Assembly (NCBI GenBank): GCA_937891085.1
Contig: CALAEY010000074.1
Location: 1 to 39,478, forward strand
Source: an uncultured Prevotellaceae bacterium
GTDB lineage: Bacteria > Bacteroidota > Bacteroidia > Bacteroidales > Bacteroidaceae
DNA: 39,478 nt
Direction of reading: 5' to 3'
This document shows, piece after piece, positions 7,106 through 14,882 of this stretch. The notes under the pieces were generated by a model, which saw nothing but the letters and a program-made list of their open reading frames with translations, ran no database searches and was not told where the DNA came from. Each line of letters starts with the position of its first letter. The first letter of the stretch is position 1. The position numbers and the translations under genes are program-made.

Positions 7106-8392
7106 TTAATCGCGTCTAAAAATGTCGCGGGTATATACTTTTTGTTGTACATCATCAAGGACGGAGTCATAGCGATTGGCAATGATGGCTTGACTTTGGT
7201 TCTTAAAGGCTGCCAAGTCATTTACCACACGACTGCCAAAGAAGGTAGTGCCGTTTTTCAACGTAGGTTCGTAGATGATGACAGTGGCACCTTTGGCCTT
7301 GATGCGCTTCATGATGCCCTGGATACTGCTTTGGCGGAAGTTGTCGCTACCAGCTTTCATCGTAAGGCGATAGACTCCAATGACACATTCCCGCTCTTCC
7401 CCTGCATTATAATCATTCTGACTATAATAGTCGTAATAGCCTGCCATGCGAAGTACTCGGTCGGCAATGAAATCCTTGCGGGTACGATTGCTTTCTACAA
7501 TGGCCTGTATCAGATTCTCTGGTACATCGGCATAGTTGGCCAAGAGTTGCTTGGTGTCTTTAGGTAAACAATAGCCTCCATAGCCAAAGCTGGGGTTATT
7601 GTATTGCTGACCGATACGCGGATCAAGACAGACACCATTGATAATAGCTTGCGTATCAAGTCCCTTCATCTCTGCGTATGTGTCCAGCTCATTGAAATAG
7701 CTGACACGCAATGCCAAGTAGGTATTGGCAAAGAGTTTCACAGCTTCTGCTTCTGTAAATCCCATAAACAAACAAGGGATACCCTTGTTTTGTTGAGAGT
7801 TTAGAGTTGAGGGTAGAGGGTTATCTTTTGAAGGAGCAATGGCACCTTCGACAAGCAGAGAGGCAAACGTATGAGCTGCCTCTACCAGTCGAGGATTGTC
7901 TAAATCGGTTCCTACAATGATGCGACTGGGGTAGAGATTGTCATAAAGTGCCCTACTCTCTCGTAAAAATTCTGGAGAGAAAAGGATGTTCTCCGTATGG
8001 AACTTCTCACGAATGTGTACGGTATAGCCCACTGGGATGGTGCTCTTTATCACCATGATAGCCTTAGGATTGTACTGCAATACCAACCGAATGACTGCTT
8101 CTACGGCACTGGTATCAAAGAAGTTCTTTTGCGAATCATAGTTGGTTGGGGCTGCAATCACCACAAAGTCGGCATCGCGGTAGGCTTCCTCTGCATTGAG
8201 GGTAGCATGGAGGTGCAAAGGTTTGGTAACCAAGAATTCTTCTATCTCTTTATCGACAATAGGAGATTTCTTGTTATTGATCAGTTCCACTTTCTCGGGG
8301 ATAATATCCACAGCGGTCACTTCATGATGTTGTGACAACAAGGTGGCGATGCTAAGGCCAACGTATCCAGTACCGGCTACTGCTATTCGCAT
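7106..8392 (-). CDS. ugd: UDP-glucose 6-dehydrogenase
   Basis: Oxidises UDP-glucose to UDP-glucuronate with two NAD+, supplying acidic sugar for the polysaccharide. The NAD-binding motif AGTGYVGLS is at residues 6-14. The catalytic cysteine is Cys275 in GYGGYCLPKDTKQ, and conserved SPEFLRES and FMGFTEAEAVKL blocks are present. The length of 428 is slightly above the roughly 410 expected. The extra residues are near 188-203 (around LPSTLNSQQNKG) and are encoded by four heptamer repeat units at 7792-7819, an in-frame insertion between the central helix and the C-terminal domain. The gene follows rmlB after a 35-base spacer that is itself made of heptamers. It is probably co-transcribed with rmlA and rmlB. 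Confidence 0.93.
   Translation of the reverse strand: MRIAVAGTGYVGLSIATLLSQHHEVTAVDIIPEKVELINNKKSPIVDKEIEEFLVTKPLHLHATLNAEEAYRDADFVVIAAPTNYDSQKNFFDTSAVEAVIRLVLQYNPKAIMVIKSTIPVGYTVHIREKFHTENILFSPEFLRESRALYDNLYPSRIIVGTDLDNPRLVEAAHTFASLLVEGAIAPSKDNPLPSTLNSQQNKGIPCLFMGFTEAEAVKLFANTYLALRVSYFNELDTYAEMKGLDTQAIINGVCLDPRIGQQYNNPSFGYGGYCLPKDTKQLLANYADVPENLIQAIVESNRTRKDFIADRVLRMAGYYDYYSQNDYNAGEERECVIGVYRLTMKAGSDNFRQSSIQGIMKRIKAKGATVIIYEPTLKNGTTFFGSRVVNDLAAFKNQSQAIIANRYDSVLDDVQQKVYTRDIFRRD
7792..7819. repeat. Heptamer units inside ugd coding sequence
   Basis: Four 7-base units (GTTGAGA, GTTTAGA, GTTGAGG, GTAGAGG) lie within the ugd reading frame. On the coding strand they encode the PLPSTLNSQ segment. 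They belong to the same family as the intergenic GRGTTTA arrays. Confidence 0.85.
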
Positions 8393-8393
8393 T

Positions 8394-8428
8394 TTGTTTA
8401 GAGTTGAGAGTTTAGGGTTTAGAGTTAT
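8394..8428. repeat. Heptamer array filling the rmlB-ugd junction
   Basis: TTGTTTA followed by GAGTTGA, GAGTTTA, GGGTTTA and GAGTTAT. The whole 35-base gap between the rmlB stop (8428-8430) and the ugd start (8390-8392) is five units of seven bases. Confidence 0.85.
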
Positions 8429-9555
8429 TAGCGATTGGAATACATATTCTCATAATATTTCTGATAATCACCTGATGTAACATTGTCCATCCAGTCTTGG
8501 TGGTCGAGGTACCAACGGACGGTTTTCTCGATGCCCTCTTCGAACTGGAGGCTGGGTTCCCAGCCGAGTTCGGTCTTAAGCTTAGTGCTATCGATGGCAT
8601 AGCGGAGATCATGGCCTTGGCGGTCGGTGACGTAGGTGATGAGATCCATATCGGCACCTTCGGGACGACCAAGCAGACGATCTACCGTATGGATGATCAC
8701 CTTGATAATGTCTATATTTTTCCACTCGTTGAAACCACCGATGTTATAGGTTTCTGCTATCTTTCCCTGATGGAAGATGAGGTCGATGGCACGGGCATGG
8801 TCTTCTACATAGAGCCAGTCGCGCACATTCTCGCCTTTGCCATAGACGGGTAAGGGTTTGCGGTGGCGAATGTTATTGATGAACAATGGTATCAATTTCT
8901 CTGGGAACTGGTAAGGTCCGTAGTTGTTGGAGCAATTGGTCACGATGGTTGGCATGCCATAAGTATCGTGGAAGGCTCGCACAAAATGGTCACTGCTGGC
9001 TTTGCTGGCGGAGTATGGGCTGTGGGGCTGATATTTTGTTTGCTCTGTGAAGAGCGTTCCATCGAACTTTAAAGCGCCATAGACTTCATCGGTGGAAATG
9101 TGGTAGAAGCGACATTCCTGGTTTAGAGCTGAGAGTTCAGAGTTTAGAGTTGGCTGTGCGGTGTCTACCTTCCTAGTAATAACATATGGGGTGGGCTGGG
9201 ACTCCCAGTAGAGTTTGGCAGCTTGGAGGAGCGTGAGGGTTCCCATGACGTTTGTTCGGGCAAAGGTGAAGGGATCCTTGATGCTGCGATCTACATGACT
9301 CTCTGCGGCCAGATGGATGATGCCATCTACCTGCTCGTCTTGCAAAAGTTGATAAACACCTTCGAAATCGCAGATGTCCATCTTGACAAACTTGTAATTG
9401 GGTTTGTCTTCTATATCTTTGAGATTGGCTAAGTTGCCAGCGTAGGTCAACTTATCCAGATTGATTATCTTATAGTCGGGGTACTTATTGACGAATAGGC
9501 GCACGACATGACTGCCGATAAAGCCAGCACCGCCGGTAATGATTATGCTACGCAT
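8428..9555 (-). CDS. rmlB: dTDP-glucose 4,6-dehydratase
   Basis: Second step of dTDP-L-rhamnose synthesis, converting dTDP-glucose to the 4-keto-6-deoxy sugar. It is an extended SDR enzyme with the NAD motif GGAGFIGS (8-15), the catalytic TDE triad part (155-157) and YSASK (181-185). The remaining blocks (NNYGPYQFPEKLIPLFI, GENVRDWLYVEDHARA) are intact. Residues about 135-146 (PTLNSELSALNQ) are not part of the family. They are encoded by heptamer repeats at 9121-9148 and sit in the loop just before the conserved RFYHISTDEVYG strand. The gene lies between rmlA and ugd, with heptamer arrays on both sides. rmlC is not adjacent and is not found in this window. Confidence 0.95.
   Translation of the reverse strand: MRSIIITGGAGFIGSHVVRLFVNKYPDYKIINLDKLTYAGNLANLKDIEDKPNYKFVKMDICDFEGVYQLLQDEQVDGIIHLAAESHVDRSIKDPFTFARTNVMGTLTLLQAAKLYWESQPTPYVITRKVDTAQPTLNSELSALNQECRFYHISTDEVYGALKFDGTLFTEQTKYQPHSPYSASKASSDHFVRAFHDTYGMPTIVTNCSNNYGPYQFPEKLIPLFINNIRHRKPLPVYGKGENVRDWLYVEDHARAIDLIFHQGKIAETYNIGGFNEWKNIDIIKVIIHTVDRLLGRPEGADMDLITYVTDRQGHDLRYAIDSTKLKTELGWEPSLQFEEGIEKTVRWYLDHQDWMDNVTSGDYQKYYENMYSNR
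9121..9148. repeat. Heptamer units inside rmlB coding sequence
   Basis: GTTTAGA, GCTGAGA, GTTCAGA, GTTTAGA: four 7-base units in the rmlB reading frame, encoding the TLNSELSALN stretch. This is the same family as the intergenic arrays and gives nearly the same peptide (TLNS) as the insertion in ugd. Confidence 0.88.
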
Positions 9556-9560
9556 ATTGG

Positions 9561-9602
9561 TTTAGAGTTTAGAGTTTAGAGTTTAGAGCTTAGAGCTTAG
9601 AG
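9561..9602. repeat. Heptamer array between rmlA and rmlB
   Basis: Four TTTAGAG units and two CTTAGAG units, perfectly in phase. They lie between the rmlA stop (9612-9614) and the rmlB start (9553-9555). It is the most regular array of the GRGTTTA family in this window. Confidence 0.92.
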
Positions 9603-9611
9603 TTCTGAAAA

Positions 9612-10514
9612 TTATAAATTTTCCTGTCCAGTACGGTCTAGCTCTTCTATTACTTTAATAAGGTATTGGCCATACTGGTTTTTCAGCATGGGCTGGGCGA
9701 GCTGACGCATCTTGTCGGCAGTGATCCAGCCACGGCGATAGGCGATGCCTTCGAGGCAGGCGACTTTGAGACCCTGACGTTTTTCGATGGTCTCTATATA
9801 GTTGGAGGCCTCAGCTAATGAATCATGAGTGCCTGTATCAAGCCAAGCAAATCCACGTCCAAGGGTCTGCACCTTCAGTTCTTTATCATTCAAGAAGCGT
9901 TGATTGACTGTAGTAATTTCTAATTCACCACGGGCAGAAGGTTTGATGTACTTTGCCACTTCAACCACTTTGTTAGGGTAAAAATAGAGACCTACCACAG
10001 CATAATTGGACTTCGGTTTTACTGGTTTCTCCTCAATACTGAGGCAATTGCCTTGCTTATCGAACTCTGCCACGCCATAACGCTCAGGATCACTTACCCA
10101 ATAGCCAAAGACAGTAGCTTTCTGCTCTTCTTCAGCCGTACGTACAGCCTCCTTCAGCATACCCGTGAAACCAGCTCCATGGAAAATGTTATCTCCTAAG
10201 ACCATACACACACAATCATCACCGATAAACTGCTCACCAATGATAAATGCCTGCGCTAAACCATCGGGTGAAGGCTGCTCGGCATATTCAAAGTGTACCC
10301 CAAAGTCACTGCCGTCGCCTAATAAGCGACGAAAACCAGGGAGATCGTGGGGGGTAGAAATAATCAAAATCTCACGGATACCCGCCAACATCAGCACCGA
10401 GATGGGATAATAAATCATCGGCTTATCATAGATAGGCAGCATCTGTTTAGATACGCCCTTGGTTATAGGGTATAGACGCGTACCACTACCACCAGCTAAA
10501 ACGATACCTTTCAT
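9612..10514 (-). CDS. rmlA: Glucose-1-phosphate thymidylyltransferase
   Basis: First step of dTDP-rhamnose synthesis, making dTDP-glucose from dTTP and glucose-1-phosphate in the cytoplasm. The 300-residue length is standard. The nucleotidyltransferase signature GGSGTRLYPITKGVSKQML opens the protein, followed by YDKPMIYYPISVLMLAGI. The metal/substrate blocks VLGDNIFHGAG, EKPVKPKSNYAVVGLYFY and ARGELEITTVN are all present, as is WLDTGTHDSL. It is the first gene of the leftward polysaccharide operon. A minus-strand -7 element at 10657-10664 lies about 145 bases upstream. It is transcribed divergently from the polysaccharide export gene. Confidence 0.95.
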   Translation of the reverse strand: MKGIVLAGGSGTRLYPITKGVSKQMLPIYDKPMIYYPISVLMLAGIREILIISTPHDLPGFRRLLGDGSDFGVHFEYAEQPSPDGLAQAFIIGEQFIGDDCVCMVLGDNIFHGAGFTGMLKEAVRTAEEEQKATVFGYWVSDPERYGVAEFDKQGNCLSIEEKPVKPKSNYAVVGLYFYPNKVVEVAKYIKPSARGELEITTVNQRFLNDKELKVQTLGRGFAWLDTGTHDSLAEASNYIETIEKRQGLKVACLEGIAYRRGWITADKMRQLAQPMLKNQYGQYLIKVIEELDRTGQENL

Positions 10515-10656
10515 ATATATATTTGATTAGAGTGTATTCCTTGGGGTCATCGACACTAATGTACCGAAGTCAAAATCAAGGAGTTAGGGCACTCACTAAA
10601 TATTTCGGGCACAGCCCTTACGAAAATCACTTACGTATTCTCCGCAATTTGTCATG

Positions 10657-10664
10657 CAAAGATA
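10657..10664 (-). promoter_or_regulatory. -7 element of rmlA promoter
   Basis: The minus strand reads TATCTTTG, a perfect TAnnTTTG followed by C and A. A TTG lies 16 bases upstream (10681-10683), slightly closer than the usual 19-21, so the -33 box is doubtful. Confidence 0.55.
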
Positions 10665-10768
10665 TGCAAAAAAAATGTAACAATAATGGAAAAATACGGG
10701 AATTTTCACCTCTTCATAATTTTTAGAAAAGAAAAAGGAAAAACGATGGAAAAATAAAAATAAGTATG

Positions 10769-10776
10769 TATCTTTG
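10769..10776 (+). promoter_or_regulatory. -7 element of export-gene promoter
   Basis: TATCTTTG matches TAnnTTTG and is followed by CACC. It lies 45 bases before the ATG at 10822. A TTG-initiated extension of the reading frame from 10774 would start inside this element, which argues for the ATG at 10822. No clear -33 TTTG is visible. Confidence 0.65.
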
Positions 10777-10821
10777 CACCAAATTAGTCTTAAATTCATT
10801 TTCAATACTGAGAATTATTAT

Positions 10822-13260
10822 ATGATACGAAAGTTTTTTGTTTTTTTATGCCTCATGATAGGCTTCTCAACGACAGTCATGGCTCAGTCTATGACTGACC
10901 AACAAGTCATCAATTATGCCAGACAGCAAGCGGCTGCTGGGGTTTCACAGCGAGAAATAGCCACCCAACTGCTTCGTAGAGGTGTTACCATGCAGCAACT
11001 GGAACGCATTCAACAGCGTATGCAGCAAAGTGATGATAATGTAAGCGCCAACGAGGCACCAGCACAATTGGAGAACCAAGCCCCCGTAAGACGTAATGTC
11101 AATACGCAAGATGGTTATGAGGAAGCAGAGCTGAGAGACCAAGCTACGGTACAAGAAGTAATCAGAGAAAGTGAATCAGAAAATACAGTAAGAGGAGGTG
11201 AAATTTACGGGCATAATTTGTTTACCAACCGCAACTTGACTTTTGAGCCGAGTGTAAACATCGCTACGCCTACCAATTATAAATTAGGCCCTGGTGACGA
11301 GGTTATCATCAATATCTGGGGGGCTTCGGAAAACACCATCCGACAGACCATTACCCCAGAGGGAAGCATACAAGTAAGCGGATTGGGACCAGTACACCTG
11401 AATGGCATGACTGTACGCGAGGCTAACTCTTATTTACAGAGGGAGTTTGCGAAAATCTACTCAGGAATTGGAGGGCAAGAACCAAGTTCTCAGATTCAGC
11501 TGACACTGGGTAATATTCGTTCCATCCAAATCAATGTGGTGGGTGAAGTGGCAGTTGCAGGTACCTACACGCTTTCTGCCTTCTCGTCTGTGTTTCATGC
11601 GCTGTATCGTGCAGGCGGTGTTAATAGGATCGGTAGCCTACGTAATATAAAGGTGATACGAAATGGACGTACGGTAGCCACTATAGATGTATATGACATC
11701 TTGATGCAAGGGAAAATGAACGATGACATCCGCCTCCAAGAAGGGGATGTGATACGAGTGGAGCCTTATAAAAATCTGGTGCAATTGGAAGGTAAGGTAC
11801 GTCGCCCGATGTTCTATGAAATGAAGGACAACGAGACCCTTCAAACCCTGCTGAATTATGCAGGTGGTTTTACTGGCGATGCCTATAAAAAATCTATTCG
11901 AATCATACGTAAAAGTGGCGGACTATATGCCGTTCAATCTGTTAATGAAATAGATTATGGAACCTTCAAAATGGATGATGGGGACGTAGTATCGGTTGAG
12001 GCAGCACTTGACCGCTTTGAAAACCGCATTGAGGTACGTGGCGCTGTGTATCGCCCAGGCATCTACCAACTGGACGCCACGGTAAATACCGTAAAAGCCC
12101 TGATTACAAAGGCGGACGGTCTTCGTGATGATGCCTTTACCAGTCGTGTGCTGCTGGATCGTGAGAAAGACGACTTGACACATGAAATGATTTCCATAGA
12201 TTTAGCTGCATTGATGAATGGCACTATTCCCGACATCGTATTGCAGAAGAATGATATGCTCTATATTCCAAGTGCTGCCGAGCTGATGGAGGAACAGCGT
12301 GTGACTATCAATGGTGAAGTCATAAATCCAGGAACCTTCCTTTATAGCGAGGGCATGACCGTGGAAGACTTGATAGTGATGGCGGGTGGTTTGCGCGAAG
12401 CTGCTGCAACAACAAAGATAGAGATTGCTCGTAGAATCAAAAATCCTATGAGCCAAACGGAAACGAATATACTCGGCGAAAGCTTCAACATTGATTTAGC
12501 AGACGGGTTACTCAAAGAAAATGGCAAAAACTTTATACTGAAACCTTTTGACCATGTGTATGTTCGTAAGAGTCCTTCATATCAAGTTCAGCAAAATGTT
12601 ACCATTCAAGGTGAAGTGCTATTCAGTGGCGTGTATGCCCTTCAAAATAAGAATGAACGAATTTCTGCCTTAGTGGAGCGTGCAGGAGGCGTAACAGACG
12701 ATGCTTACCTGAGGGGTGCCCGTCTTACGAGAGCAATGACTGAAGATGAACTGATGCGCCGTCAAGATGTTTTGGCACTTAGCAACTCTTCTGTAGGTGA
12801 CTCACTGAACCTCTCTACCGAAGACCTAAAAACCACCTACTCGGTAGGTATCGATTTGGAGGAAGCCCTTAAAAACAGAGGAGGCTATGCAGACATCGTA
12901 TTGAGAGAAGGAGATGTAATCTACATTCCTGAAATGAATAATACAGTGAAAATCAGCGGCACGGTGATGTATCCAAATACTGTCACCTATAAGAATAGCG
13001 CCAGTCTTTCCTATTACATCAATCAAGCTGGTGGCTATGGGAACAGAGCTAAAAAAAGCAAAGTGTATGTGGTATATGCCAATGGAAATGTAGGTAAAGT
13101 GAAACGATTTGGTGGTGCAAAGATAGAGCCAGGCTGTGAAATCATTGTGCCAAGCAAACCTGAAAAGAATGGTTCGAATATTGCGCAAACCGTGACTATG
13201 GCTTCAACCATCACGTCTATGGCAGCCATGATTGCAACGCTGTTTAGAGCGTTTAAATGA
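10822..13260 (+). CDS. SLBB-domain polysaccharide export protein (Wza/OPX type)
   Basis: An 812-residue outer-membrane polysaccharide export protein. It has a signal peptide (hydrophobic FFVFLCLMIGFSTTVMA, cut before Q) and then a Gln-rich helical stretch. The polysaccharide-export domain begins at NYKLGPGDEVIINIWG. A series of SLBB domains follows, each marked by a V-x-G-x-V strand and an AGG turn (for example VVGEVAVAGTY, LEGKVRRPMFY, VRGAVYRPGIY, INGEVINPGTF, IQGEVLFSGVY, ISGTVMYPNTV). A hydrophobic stretch near the C-terminus (TMASTITSMAAMIATLF) suggests a terminal membrane anchor. It lacks a lipobox, unlike Wza, as is common for long Bacteroidetes members. It is followed after 44 bases of heptamers by the Wzz gene, its functional partner. 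The ATG at 10822 was preferred over an upstream TTG because it begins the signal peptide. Confidence 0.93.
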   Translation: MIRKFFVFLCLMIGFSTTVMAQSMTDQQVINYARQQAAAGVSQREIATQLLRRGVTMQQLERIQQRMQQSDDNVSANEAPAQLENQAPVRRNVNTQDGYEEAELRDQATVQEVIRESESENTVRGGEIYGHNLFTNRNLTFEPSVNIATPTNYKLGPGDEVIINIWGASENTIRQTITPEGSIQVSGLGPVHLNGMTVREANSYLQREFAKIYSGIGGQEPSSQIQLTLGNIRSIQINVVGEVAVAGTYTLSAFSSVFHALYRAGGVNRIGSLRNIKVIRNGRTVATIDVYDILMQGKMNDDIRLQEGDVIRVEPYKNLVQLEGKVRRPMFYEMKDNETLQTLLNYAGGFTGDAYKKSIRIIRKSGGLYAVQSVNEIDYGTFKMDDGDVVSVEAALDRFENRIEVRGAVYRPGIYQLDATVNTVKALITKADGLRDDAFTSRVLLDREKDDLTHEMISIDLAALMNGTIPDIVLQKNDMLYIPSAAELMEEQRVTINGEVINPGTFLYSEGMTVEDLIVMAGGLREAAATTKIEIARRIKNPMSQTETNILGESFNIDLADGLLKENGKNFILKPFDHVYVRKSPSYQVQQNVTIQGEVLFSGVYALQNKNERISALVERAGGVTDDAYLRGARLTRAMTEDELMRRQDVLALSNSSVGDSLNLSTEDLKTTYSVGIDLEEALKNRGGYADIVLREGDVIYIPEMNNTVKISGTVMYPNTVTYKNSASLSYYINQAGGYGNRAKKSKVYVVYANGNVGKVKRFGGAKIEPGCEIIVPSKPEKNGSNIAQTVTMASTITSMAAMIATLFRAFK

Positions 13261-13262
13261 TC

Positions 13263-13297
13263 CATAATTCATAATTCATAATTCATAATTTATAATT
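13263..13297. repeat. Heptamer array (CATAATT type)
   Basis: Four CATAATT units and one TATAATT, exactly in phase. They fill most of the spacer between the export-protein stop (13258-13260) and the Wzz start (13305). The sequence family differs from GRGTTTA, but the period of seven and the location are the same. Confidence 0.92.
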
Positions 13298-13304
13298 AAA
13301 AGTA

Positions 13305-14432
13305 ATGGCAGAAGAGAAGGACAGACAATATATAGAAGAAGAGGATGAAATGCAAATAGACTGGCTGGGCATGCTGAAAAAGGCATGGGAAGGCCGTATG
13401 TTTATCCTAAAATGCTGTATCATAGGTATCATTGTCGGCCTAATTGCAGCTTTCAGTATCCCTAAGGAATACTCAACCAGCGTAAATCTAGCTTCTGAAT
13501 CGGGGTCCAGTGGTACCGGCGGTTTGAGTTCTTTAGCAGCTATGGCTGGTATTAACATCGGATCTAGTAGAGGTAGCGAGGCATTGACTCCTGACCTTTA
13601 TCCGAATATCGTTAGTTCTACACCGTTTACATTGGAGCTATTTAATACACAAGTAACTAGTCTTGACGGGAAATTAAGCACCAATCTGTATGACTACTTA
13701 TATGATAATGTAAAAGTGGCATGGTGGAACTACATTATTGCTGCTCCCAAAATAGCTTTAGGATTAATAAGGTCATTATGGAGTAAGGACAATACTGAGT
13801 TGATGGAAAGCCTAAATAACGGTCAGAGGGGTTATATTTCTTTGACTGAAGACCAGCGTAAAATGGCTGAAGCACTCAATAAGCGCGTAGGAATCTCTGT
13901 GGACAAAAAGACGAATTATACGACTATCTCTGTGAAGATGCAGGATCCACTGATAGCAGCTACCGTGGCGGATACTGTGACCAAGTTCCTTCAGAAATAT
14001 ATTACCGATTATCGCACTAATAAAGCAAAGAAAGACTTGCTGTTCTCACAGGAGATATATGATGGTGCAAAGCGTGACTATGAAGCTAAGCAGGCTGCGT
14101 ATGCCGCTTTTGCAGATGCCAATCAGAATCTTATTACCCAACGTTCTCGCACAGAGTTAGAACGTCTACAGAACGACCGCAACTTAGCAATGAACGTCTA
14201 TACCCAAAGTGCACAGCAACTGCAATTAGCTAAAGCAAAAGTGCAGGAAGAAACCCCTGTACTGACTGTGGTTCAGCCTGCTGTAGTTCCTCTTCAAGGT
14301 TCACCAAGTAAATTGAAGGTATTACTCATCGCTACCTTCCTCTTTGGTGCCTTCGCCGTGGCATGGGAAGCCATTGGCAAAGAGTACTTCTGGAAGTATT
14401 GGAACTTACTGAAAGAAGAGTTGAAGAGTTAA
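13305..14432 (+). CDS. Wzz-family polysaccharide chain-length regulator
   Basis: A 375-residue inner-membrane copolymerase. It has a cytoplasmic N-terminus and a first membrane helix at about residues 32-52 (ILKCCIIGIIVGLIAAF). A large periplasmic region with coiled-coil segments follows (about 240-315, EIYDGAKRDYEAKQAAYAAF onward). A Pro-rich approach to the second membrane helix (SPSKLKVLLIATFLFGAF) leads to a short cytoplasmic tail. There is no BY-kinase domain, so it is the kinase-less Wzz type. With the SLBB protein it sets polymer length and links polymerisation to export. The stop codon runs directly into a heptamer array. The protein looks full length. Confidence 0.92.
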   Translation: MAEEKDRQYIEEEDEMQIDWLGMLKKAWEGRMFILKCCIIGIIVGLIAAFSIPKEYSTSVNLASESGSSGTGGLSSLAAMAGINIGSSRGSEALTPDLYPNIVSSTPFTLELFNTQVTSLDGKLSTNLYDYLYDNVKVAWWNYIIAAPKIALGLIRSLWSKDNTELMESLNNGQRGYISLTEDQRKMAEALNKRVGISVDKKTNYTTISVKMQDPLIAATVADTVTKFLQKYITDYRTNKAKKDLLFSQEIYDGAKRDYEAKQAAYAAFADANQNLITQRSRTELERLQNDRNLAMNVYTQSAQQLQLAKAKVQEETPVLTVVQPAVVPLQGSPSKLKVLLIATFLFGAFAVAWEAIGKEYFWKYWNLLKEELKS

Positions 14433-14474
14433 GAGGTTAGAGGTTAGAGCTTAGAGGTTAGAACTTAGAACTTA
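14433..14474. repeat. Heptamer array, left flank of the four-helix-bundle gene
   Basis: GAGGTTA twice, GAGCTTA, GAGGTTA, GAACTTA twice: six units starting at the base after the Wzz stop. With the following AATTTAAG, it forms an inverted repeat with 14839-14876 on the other side of the four-helix-bundle gene. Confidence 0.88.
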
Positions 14475-14493
14475 AATTTAAGAAATAAGAATA

Positions 14494-14865
14494 ATGGAAT
14501 TGGATTTTAACTATAGAGAACTTATAGTCTATTCAAAATCAAAAGATTTAGTCAAATCCACCTATTCTTTACTAAAGAAATTCCCCAAAGAAGAACAATA
14601 TGCTCTTTGCGATCAAATCAGAAGAGCTGTTATATCTGTTCCATCAAATATAGTAGAAGGAAACGCAAGGGCATCAGAGAAAGAGAAAGCACGTTTCTTT
14701 GATATTGCCTATGGTTCATTAATGGAATCGTTATGTCAGTTGGAGATAGCCAAGGAGTTGCACTATATAAATAACGAAGAATTAATAAATATAGAACTTC
14801 AAGTTCAAGAGATTGCTAAATTATTATCTGCACTTCGACTTAAATTTCTAAGTTCTAAGCTCTAA
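14494..14865 (+). CDS. Four-helix-bundle protein (S23/IVP family)
   Basis: A 123-residue protein of the 23S rRNA intervening-sequence (S23) family. The conserved core VISVPSNIVEGNARASEKEK, the FFDIAYGSLMESLCQLEIA helix and the ending ELINIELQVQEIAKLL are characteristic. Members form pentamers or bundles and are known from rRNA intervening sequences and next to diversity-generating retroelements. Their biochemical role is not settled. Here it stands between Wzz and a phosphatase, with no reverse transcriptase nearby. It is bracketed by inverted heptamer arrays. Its last five residues and stop (LSSKL*) are read from the right-hand array. Base composition is AT-rich relative to its neighbours. 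This pattern suggests a small inserted cassette. Confidence 0.88.
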   Translation: MELDFNYRELIVYSKSKDLVKSTYSLLKKFPKEEQYALCDQIRRAVISVPSNIVEGNARASEKEKARFFDIAYGSLMESLCQLEIAKELHYINNEELINIELQVQEIAKLLSALRLKFLSSKL

Positions 14866-14876
14866 GTTCCAAGCTC
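14849..14876. repeat. Heptamer array, right flank of the four-helix-bundle gene
   Basis: TAAGTTC, TAAGCTC, TAAGTTC, CAAGCTC, then TAAT. This is the reverse complement of the left array family. It encodes the C-terminal SSKL and stop of the four-helix-bundle protein and reaches almost to the 3' end of the phosphatase gene. Confidence 0.88.
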
Positions 14877-14882
14877 TAATGC

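Larger units (their letters stand above)
10515..10821. other. Divergent promoter region of the polysaccharide locus
   Basis: This 307-base region between rmlA (leftward) and the export gene (rightward) is AT-rich and holds no credible gene. It contains one -7 element for each direction (10657-10664 minus, 10769-10776 plus), so the rmlA leader is about 140 bases and the export-gene leader about 40 bases. A weak GGGC/GCCC pairing near 10587-10620 could fold in the rmlA leader. Confidence 0.6.

Noticed and set aside
7087..7221. N-terminal extension of the ORF6N protein
   Set aside because: It is mostly an alternative frame of the ugd 3' end, and the ORF6N domain starts after the ATG at 7084-7086.
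10774..10821. Extended N-terminus of the export protein from a TTG
   Set aside because: The TTG lies inside the -7 promoter element, and the signal peptide starts at the ATG at 10822.
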